Assembly: GCA_030446525.1 (NCBI GenBank)
Contig: JAUJNC010000075.1
Coordinates: 1-19,597, forward strand
Direction: 5' to 3'
Source of the DNA: Armatimonadaceae bacterium
GTDB lineage: Bacteria; Armatimonadota; Armatimonadia; Armatimonadales; Armatimonadaceae
Length of the DNA stretch: 19,597 nucleotides
A program made the translations under genes and the position numbers. Below are positions 14,758 to 19,597 of this stretch, in pieces. A model generated the notes under the pieces. That model did no database searches, was not told where the DNA came from, and was given only the letters and a program-made list of their open reading frames with translations. Numbering within the stretch: position 1 is the stretch's first letter; the number at the start of each line of letters is the position of its first letter.

Positions 14758-16007
14758 TTATCCGACGGCGGCTTCATAAGCGCCCAGCGTCAGGGCGGCC
14801 GTGCGTGCCCAGGAGAACTGCCTTGCCCGTTCCCCGGCAAGCGCCCGCCGCCGTGCGTTCTCGGCACGGTCGGTCAGCAGGCAGTAGATCGCGGCGGCGA
14901 TCTTCCACATCGGTGGGCGACATCGAGCAGGCCTGCGTCGCCTACCACTTCGGGGATGCTGGAAACGTTCGACGCGACGACGGGCGCGCCGCAGACCATA
15001 GCCTCCAGCGGCGGCATCCCGAAGCCTTCGTATTTGGAGACGTACACAAACGCGTCGCACGCCGTCATCAAGGCGTTCATCTGGTCGTTGGTGACGTACT
15101 CGGTCGTGATGACTTGCCCGCCGACGCCACGCTCCGTCGCCCGTCTGCGCAAACTCTCCCCATCCAGGTTTTCCCAGGTCCCGCCCGCCAGCACCAGGCG
15201 GTGGTCGGCCAGCGACCGCTCCTGCCGCGCCACGCGCGCGAAGGACTCGATCAAAAGCGGCAGGTTTTTCCGCGGCTCCAGCGTCCCCGCGTAGAGCACG
15301 AACGGCGTGCCAGCGAGGCCCAGGCTGAGCAGCAGGCGGCGCAGCTCTTGCGGGTCCTCGATCCGCCGCGTCCTCGCGCGCGCCGCGAGCGGCGTCACGT
15401 CGATGCGCCCCTCCGGTATATTCAGGTAACGAACGATGTCTTGCCTGGAGCACTCGGAGATGGTGATGACGCGGGCGCAACGCTCTTTTACGAACCGGTA
15501 GTATCGCTCCCAGTTGGCGCCCCCGCGTTGGTGCGCTTCGGGGTAGATGCGCGGCGTCATGTCGTAAATGGTGGCGATCTGGCGCCTGGCTTTGTGGCGG
15601 TCGTAGGACGGGTGGACCGGGTCCACCGTGTGGAGCAGGTCGTACCGGAGCGTCGCGCTGCGCACCCGTGCGTCACCGATGCGGTACTCCAGCGAGTCGA
15701 GGACGCGCTTGTTCAAGCGGCCCAGCACGGGAAGCCCCTGAGCGTGGCGCGCCACGCGAAACAGGGTCCCCAGCCATGGCTCCGGATCGACCGTATCCAC
15801 CCGGGCGCCCGGGTACCCGCGCCATCTAAACAGATCGTCACGGATGCCTTCGGGGGTCTCGAAGATGGCCGCGGACGACGACGTGAACGCGGTTATGCAG
15901 TGCGCTGTGTCGCTGGCGTACAGCGCCTCCAGCAGGCTGTCCGTGCAGTACTGGAGACCGGTGATCAGCTTCTGGAACTGACCATAAATGTTTATGGCGA
16001 CGTGCAT
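14758..16007 (-). pseudogene. GT4 glycosyltransferase C, frameshift near the C-terminus
   Basis: The GT4 protein begins MHVAINIYGQFQKLITGLQY at ATG 16007, 9 bases after the FkbM gene. It reads through [80 protein letters not shown] and [20 protein letters not shown] to [12 protein letters not shown]. The frame then shifts near 14905-14920 and the true C-terminus, [20 protein letters not shown] to [10 protein letters not shown], lies in another frame ending at 14758. Without repair the last 45 or so residues are replaced by [13 protein letters not shown]. All catalytic blocks are before the break, so the product might still fold poorly or be active; the restored length is about 416 residues. 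It is paralogous to the gene at 12295-13450. Confidence 0.78.
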
Positions 16008-16016
16008 GGAATAGGG

Positions 16017-17123
16017 TCATCCCGCCCGCGTTCCCGAACGGCCCGCCCATCGCTTCCAGACCGCCACCCGGAAGGGCTCAGGAACGCCGGCCACCGCCGT
16101 CGCCGCAGCTCGAACCTCCTCGGCCGTGTCACTGCGCAGCGAATTAACGGCAGCTCTCACCCGGCGGTGCGACTGGATCGCCTCCGGCGCGCCGGCAATA
16201 GCCCGGACAGCATAAAGCCGCTCCGCGACGTTGGCCGAGGCGCAGGAGGCGAGGAGTCGGTTGATCACCTTTTTCGGCGACATGGACTCCTCGATGCGCC
16301 AGCCATCGAGATTGGCGGGCGCCTGTTTGAGCGCGAGATAATCGACGCAGGTGGCTGGCTGCAGGTCCCCGGCCCGAACCCCCACGAGCCGGCCTGGCTC
16401 CATAAGGTAGTTGCGGAAGCCGAAGCCCTCGAGCGCGGACTTGAGGCTCTGGGGCGTTTGCTCGTAGAAGCTCAGCGTATGGCCGTTTGCTTCGTAAACG
16501 ATCGGCGGGGCATCAGCCCGGGAGAGCAGTTCGGCCATTCCGCGGACGCCCGCGACTTCCGATCCTTCGATGTCCATTTTAATGAAGTCGGCGCGATCCC
16601 ATCCCACATCGGCGAGCAGGTCATCCACCCTCACGGCGGCGACCTTTACGCTGGGAAAGTTGGTGGCCGGGGTGAGGACATGGCCATACGGCCCGTGGGG
16701 GCAAAATTCCAGGACGCCCGGGCTGTCGCTGACGCCCGCATGGACCACCTTCAACCGATCCCAGTCATTTCGCGCGACGCTGGCTTTGAGCAGGGCAACG
16801 TTTCGTGGGGAGGCTTCTACCGAAGTGACCTGGTAGCCCGCGGCTGCGGCGGCCAGCGAGAACGTGCCGACGTGCGCGCCCAGATCGAGAACCCTGCCGC
16901 CCGGCGGGACGAGTTCGGTCAACAGATGAAACAAGGGTAGATAATCCGCGGGATAGACCCCGGCCGCCAAGCTCTGGCTGATCGGGTCGTCGGCTTCGCT
17001 ACCGGTCACTACGGCGAAGCGGACGCCTCCTGTGGCCGTGACGGTGCTGCCGACACCCAGGATCTCTGCATCCAGATCCCGAACGACGTCGTGCGCTCCG
17101 CTGTTTTTACGTGAACCTATCAT
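16017..17123 (-). CDS. FkbM-family methyltransferase with C-terminal helical extension, 368 aa
   Basis: FkbM-type enzymes transfer methyl from SAM to hydroxyls, often on sugars in polysaccharide clusters. GGRVLDLGAHVGTFSLAAA (75-93) is the SAM loop, VTSVEASPRN (99-108) the acidic strand end, VSDSPGVLEF (131-140) and RADFIKMDIEGSEVAGVRGM (177-196) the family block with KMDIEGSE. The FkbM domain proper ends near residue 265. Residues 285-368 form an extra Ala-rich helical tail (ASANVAERLYAVRAIAGAPE, TAEEVRAAATAVAGVPEP) that looks like two or three HEAT-like repeats, an unusual addition. AGGAA lies 4-5 bases before the ATG at 17123. The gene is intact and lies between two GT4 genes. The tail could mediate contact with a partner enzyme; that is inference. 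Confidence 0.85.
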   Translation of the reverse strand: MIGSRKNSGAHDVVRDLDAEILGVGSTVTATGGVRFAVVTGSEADDPISQSLAAGVYPADYLPLFHLLTELVPPGGRVLDLGAHVGTFSLAAAAAGYQVTSVEASPRNVALLKASVARNDWDRLKVVHAGVSDSPGVLEFCPHGPYGHVLTPATNFPSVKVAAVRVDDLLADVGWDRADFIKMDIEGSEVAGVRGMAELLSRADAPPIVYEANGHTLSFYEQTPQSLKSALEGFGFRNYLMEPGRLVGVRAGDLQPATCVDYLALKQAPANLDGWRIEESMSPKKVINRLLASCASANVAERLYAVRAIAGAPEAIQSHRRVRAAVNSLRSDTAEEVRAAATAVAGVPEPFRVAVWKRWAGRSGTRAG

Positions 17124-17182
17124 ACATTCCTGTTACTGACCTGGGCCGTCCGAGCGCCAGGTATCACAACGAAGCGTTCCTG

Positions 17183-18487
17183 TCAGTACGTGTCGCACGC
17201 ACCGGAGCGAAGCTTCGCACGCTCATGAACTCTCACCGGATGCGCGCTCACCGCAGGGCTGACCGCGTCCAGGAGCGCCTCCTCGATCCTGTCCACCATC
17301 CGGTCGGAGGTGAACCTTTCCTCGATGGTCCGGCGACCGTTCCGCCGGACCCGTTCGAACAGATCGGCATCCTGCACGAGCCGCGCGGTCTGACGGGCAC
17401 ACGCCCTGGCATCGCCCTTGGGGAAAACGAGCGCGTTCCTCCCATCCTCGAAGATCTCGGGGCTCCCGCCGGTGGCCGTGCCAATCACGGCCAGGCCGGA
17501 AGACATGGCTTCCAGCGGAGTGATGCCGAACGGCTCTTCCCACATCGATGGAAACAGCAAAACGTCGTGCTGCTGGTAGACGGAAACTAATTCGTCGCGA
17601 GCAAGCATACCCGTGAAGCGGATATTCTCTTCCAAGAAGAGCGTACGGACGAGCTTTCGCACCTGCGCCTCGTATTCCGGAAAGGTACTTCCCCCCACGA
17701 TCGTGAGCTGAACAGTACGGGCTTGGGGCTCGCGCACCAGGATGTTCATGGCCTCGATAAGCGTATGGACCCCCTTATGCGGCGCGATCTGCCCCACGTA
17801 CAGCAGCTTTCGCGGCAGGCCCACCGTCTGCTTATAAGGGTAGCAATCGACATCGATGCCCCAGTGGATGACGCGGGCCTCATCGACGGGTTTACCCTTC
17901 GCCTGCGCGGCGGTTTTGAGGAATTGGCTCGCGAACTGCGTGTGGCGTAGGTCCAGCGCCGAGGCAGGCAGCGCGGCACGCCGCGCCCCGGTAACCTGAT
18001 GCAGCAGCGCCTTGCGGACCACACCAGCGGGGGTGCGGGGCCGGTAGAAGCACTGATGATACCAGGGATCTTCCTCCCAGCGCGACAGCCAGTGATCCGA
18101 CACGAAGTAGCTGACCGGCAGTCCCCGCTCCTGCGCGGCAAAGACGAGCGATATCGAGATGGCGTAAAGGTTCCAGGCATACACGACATCCGGCCGGAAG
18201 CTATCGACTACCTGATGGAACGCGGCCTGGTTGTTCTGCTCCCGCCGGCGCAGCCGCCTGAGGTGCCGCACGTTGTCGACGAAACCCGGGCAAGTCCCCA
18301 GATCGGTTCGCATCAGGAGCCGATGAACGCTGCCTTGACTCTGCGGCCCGTCAACGCCGTGGGTGGTCGTCAGCACGGCGACGGTGTGACCGCGGGCTTC
18401 GAGCGCCTGCACCACACTGCTGCACCCTAGCTCGTAACCGCCGATATAGTGCGGCGGATAGAAGTTGGAAAGTACCAGTATGCGCAT
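17183..18487 (-). CDS. GT4-family glycosyltransferase, 434 aa
   Basis: This is an intact GT-B, family-4 transferase. MRILVLSNFYPPHYIGGYEL with its Gly-Gly-Tyr-Glu loop is a classic opening, followed by RPDVVYAWNLYAISISLVFA, RVIHWGIDVDCYPYKQ, PRKLLYVGQIAPHKGVHTLI opening the nucleotide-binding half, LTIVGGSTFPEYEAQVRKLV, and PSMWEEPFGITPLEAMSSGL, where Glu318 and Glu326 form the E-x7-E pair. It is the second gene of the operon, 88 bases after the first methyltransferase, with GGAAAG upstream of the ATG at 18487. The extra stretch at about residues 125-170 with many aromatic residues (SDHWLSRWEEDPWYHQCFY) is distinctive of a subset of GT4 enzymes. Sugar specificity unknown. Confidence 0.88.
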   Translation of the reverse strand: MRILVLSNFYPPHYIGGYELGCSSVVQALEARGHTVAVLTTTHGVDGPQSQGSVHRLLMRTDLGTCPGFVDNVRHLRRLRRREQNNQAAFHQVVDSFRPDVVYAWNLYAISISLVFAAQERGLPVSYFVSDHWLSRWEEDPWYHQCFYRPRTPAGVVRKALLHQVTGARRAALPASALDLRHTQFASQFLKTAAQAKGKPVDEARVIHWGIDVDCYPYKQTVGLPRKLLYVGQIAPHKGVHTLIEAMNILVREPQARTVQLTIVGGSTFPEYEAQVRKLVRTLFLEENIRFTGMLARDELVSVYQQHDVLLFPSMWEEPFGITPLEAMSSGLAVIGTATGGSPEIFEDGRNALVFPKGDARACARQTARLVQDADLFERVRRNGRRTIEERFTSDRMVDRIEEALLDAVSPAVSAHPVRVHERAKLRSGACDTY

Positions 18488-18575
18488 TTACGGCTTTCCG
18501 ACGAGCTCCGCTCGGCTTGTCCGGCGGTGCGACGGACTGTCGGCAGAAGCTACGCGTGTCCTGCGTCGCGGCATC

Positions 18576-19442
18576 TTAAAGCGACTCGAGCACCACCAGG
18601 TCCTGCTCGTTGATGTTGGTGTCGTGCGCCTTGGACCAGTATCCGGGCAGAACGGATCGGACCTTGAGCCCGGCGTCGGCGGCGATCTGCCCGATCAGGG
18701 TACTCGTGTAGGCGATCACTTGCTCGGGTTGCTCCGGGTCATGCACCGCCACGTCTTTGGAGCCGTTTAGCGGGTAATCGAATTGGTACATCTGCGCGAC
18801 CGAGGTTCCCGGCCCCCGGTAGTTCTCCAGGAGAAAGAAGCTGAAAAGACAGCAGCCACCCTGTCGCAGGACTCGTTTGGTTTCCTTGAGATAGTTGCTA
18901 AGGACTGCGGGAAGAAGGTGCGTGAAAAGTGAGGCGGCATAGACGACGTCGAAGGAGCCGTCATCATAGGGGAAGCGGTAGCTTTCCGCGCTCAGCTTCC
19001 CTTGCGGGTTATACAGCCTGTTTTGTATGTCGGCATGAGTGAAGTTAAAGATAGGGAGCGCCGCGTGGATATTTTTCTGCGCGAACTCGATCTGCTCCGG
19101 CAGGATATCCAGCCCTTCATATCTGCCCGGCGGTCGCAGATAGTCCACCAAGCCCAGCATCGTTCTGCCGTGGTTACAGCCCAGTTCCAGCACCGAGGCA
19201 TCCTGCCGCATGCCACACAGGAGCGTCAAGTACGCCCGGTACTCTATCGGCCAGCGCAGGAAGTGCGTTACGGGATCCGTCGGGCCAACCCACAACGCAC
19301 GTGGCGGTATCAACGCCTCCCAGGGTCCGTAAATGGACGCGGCTTCTGCGGGCTGGTCGGAAGCGGATGATACGCCGACATCCGAGTGGCCGGGGATTTT
19401 TGATGTCTGTGAGATGGTCAGCTTTGCCAAAAGATTACGCAA
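18576..19442 (-). CDS. class I SAM-dependent methyltransferase, 288 aa, first gene of the operon
   Basis: A class I methyltransferase fold is clear: SVLELGCNHGRTMLGLVDYL (83-102) is the SAM loop, RYEGLDILPEQIEFAQKNI (107-125) includes the ribose-binding Asp, PYDDGSFDVVYAASLFTHLL (158-177) the strand-4 region and ETKRVLRQGGCCLFSFFLL (187-205) the strand-5 turn. About 60 residues precede the domain, mostly flexible. The start is a TTG at 19442-19440, chosen because AAGGA lies 9 bases before it; no ATG or GTG at the proper place competes. A strong promoter lies 57 bases upstream, so this is the operon's lead gene. Its likely job is methyl modification, perhaps capping, of the glycan; that is inference from context. 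Confidence 0.85.
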   Translation of the reverse strand: MRNLLAKLTISQTSKIPGHSDVGVSSASDQPAEAASIYGPWEALIPPRALWVGPTDPVTHFLRWPIEYRAYLTLLCGMRQDASVLELGCNHGRTMLGLVDYLRPPGRYEGLDILPEQIEFAQKNIHAALPIFNFTHADIQNRLYNPQGKLSAESYRFPYDDGSFDVVYAASLFTHLLPAVLSNYLKETKRVLRQGGCCLFSFFLLENYRGPGTSVAQMYQFDYPLNGSKDVAVHDPEQPEQVIAYTSTLIGQIAADAGLKVRSVLPGYWSKAHDTNINEQDLVVLESL

Positions 19443-19478
19443 TGGAGGGGTTCCTTGAAAGGGACAGGGCCGGTACTC

Positions 19479-19495
19479 GGCGCGATAAACGCGCC
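19479..19495. promoter_or_regulatory. perfect inverted repeat at the predicted transcription start
   Basis: GGCGCG-ATAAA-CGCGCC is a perfect 6-bp inverted repeat with a 5-base spacer lying over the expected start site of the operon promoter (start near 19492). It would either be a small operator for a dimeric regulator or form a hairpin at the extreme 5' end of the transcript, which can protect mRNA. No T-run follows, so it is not an obvious terminator. Confidence 0.45.
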
Positions 19496-19498
19496 GTT

Positions 19499-19527
19499 AT
19501 TCTAACACGCCATCGGCGGGCCGTCAA
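19499..19527 (-). promoter_or_regulatory. sigma70-type promoter of the glycan operon
   Basis: On the minus strand TTGACG (19527-19522) is separated by exactly 17 bases from TAGAAT (19504-19499). Five of six -35 bases and five of six -10 bases fit the TTGACA/TATAAT consensus. It stands alone upstream of the first gene of a twelve-gene run on the same strand, which supports its role. The rest of the upstream stretch (19528-19597) shows nothing I can name. Confidence 0.65.
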
Positions 19528-19597
19528 ACTAAGTCCGCCACCGCCCAGGGCAATCGCATCTAAACGTATCAGCAACTAACAGGCGTTCTGTCAGCAG

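Noticed and set aside
14622..16940. Long plus-strand open frame (772 codons)
   Set aside because: It lies opposite the GT4 and FkbM genes and has no recognisable domain; the strand with motifs is the minus strand.
1..19597. tRNA, rRNA or CRISPR arrays
   Set aside because: I looked for cloverleaf ends, conserved rRNA stretches and regularly spaced repeats and saw none; a tRNA scan would be decisive.

Overview
The window is high-GC bacterial DNA with no rRNA, tRNA or other taxonomic marker. An O-antigen-ligase-type membrane protein, many glycosyltransferases, Rhs and Hint polymorphic-toxin pieces and IS200-type debris point to a free-living bacterium with a complex envelope. Armatimonadota or a similar environmental lineage is a guess from the general feel of the proteins and is not demonstrated.

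Left end (1-480, + strand): the 3' end of an upstream gene overlaps, by ATGA, a 93-residue helical protein of unknown function, followed by an 18-bp perfect palindrome.

Accessory patch (about 480-5650): this is a graveyard of broken and foreign genes. It holds the C-terminal wreck of a SAM methyltransferase cut off by an IS200-like element, whose own TnpA has lost its catalytic-tyrosine end by frameshift. Next come a TPR protein, a 5'-truncated Rhs core with a Pro/Gly-rich tip, the zinc-ribbon end of an IS1595-like transposase, an HExxH metallopeptidase-like protein, the C-terminal half of a Hint pretoxin domain, and a decayed nucleotidyltransferase preceded by two tiny ORFs. The TPR and metallopeptidase genes are visibly AT-richer than the rest.

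Glycan cluster (5650-19527, all - strand): twelve genes read leftward from one well-formed sigma70-type promoter (TTGACG, 17 nt, TAGAAT) at the right end. In transcription order they are SAM methyltransferase, GT4, FkbM methyltransferase, three GT4-type genes (all frameshifted as read), CmoB-like methyltransferase, GT4, GT2, GT4 (frameshift plus stop), zinc-ribbon SAM methyltransferase, and an O-antigen ligase/polymerase-like membrane protein. Gaps are short and two junctions are ATGA/GTGA overlaps, so it looks like one operon for a methyl-decorated surface polysaccharide. No flippase, ABC exporter or nucleotide-sugar synthesis gene lies in the window, so the locus probably continues elsewhere.

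The main caution is the number of frameshifts in the glycosyltransferases. Several sit at short G/C or A/T runs and could be assembly errors. In-frame stops and lost catalytic residues elsewhere show that at least some of the decay is real.
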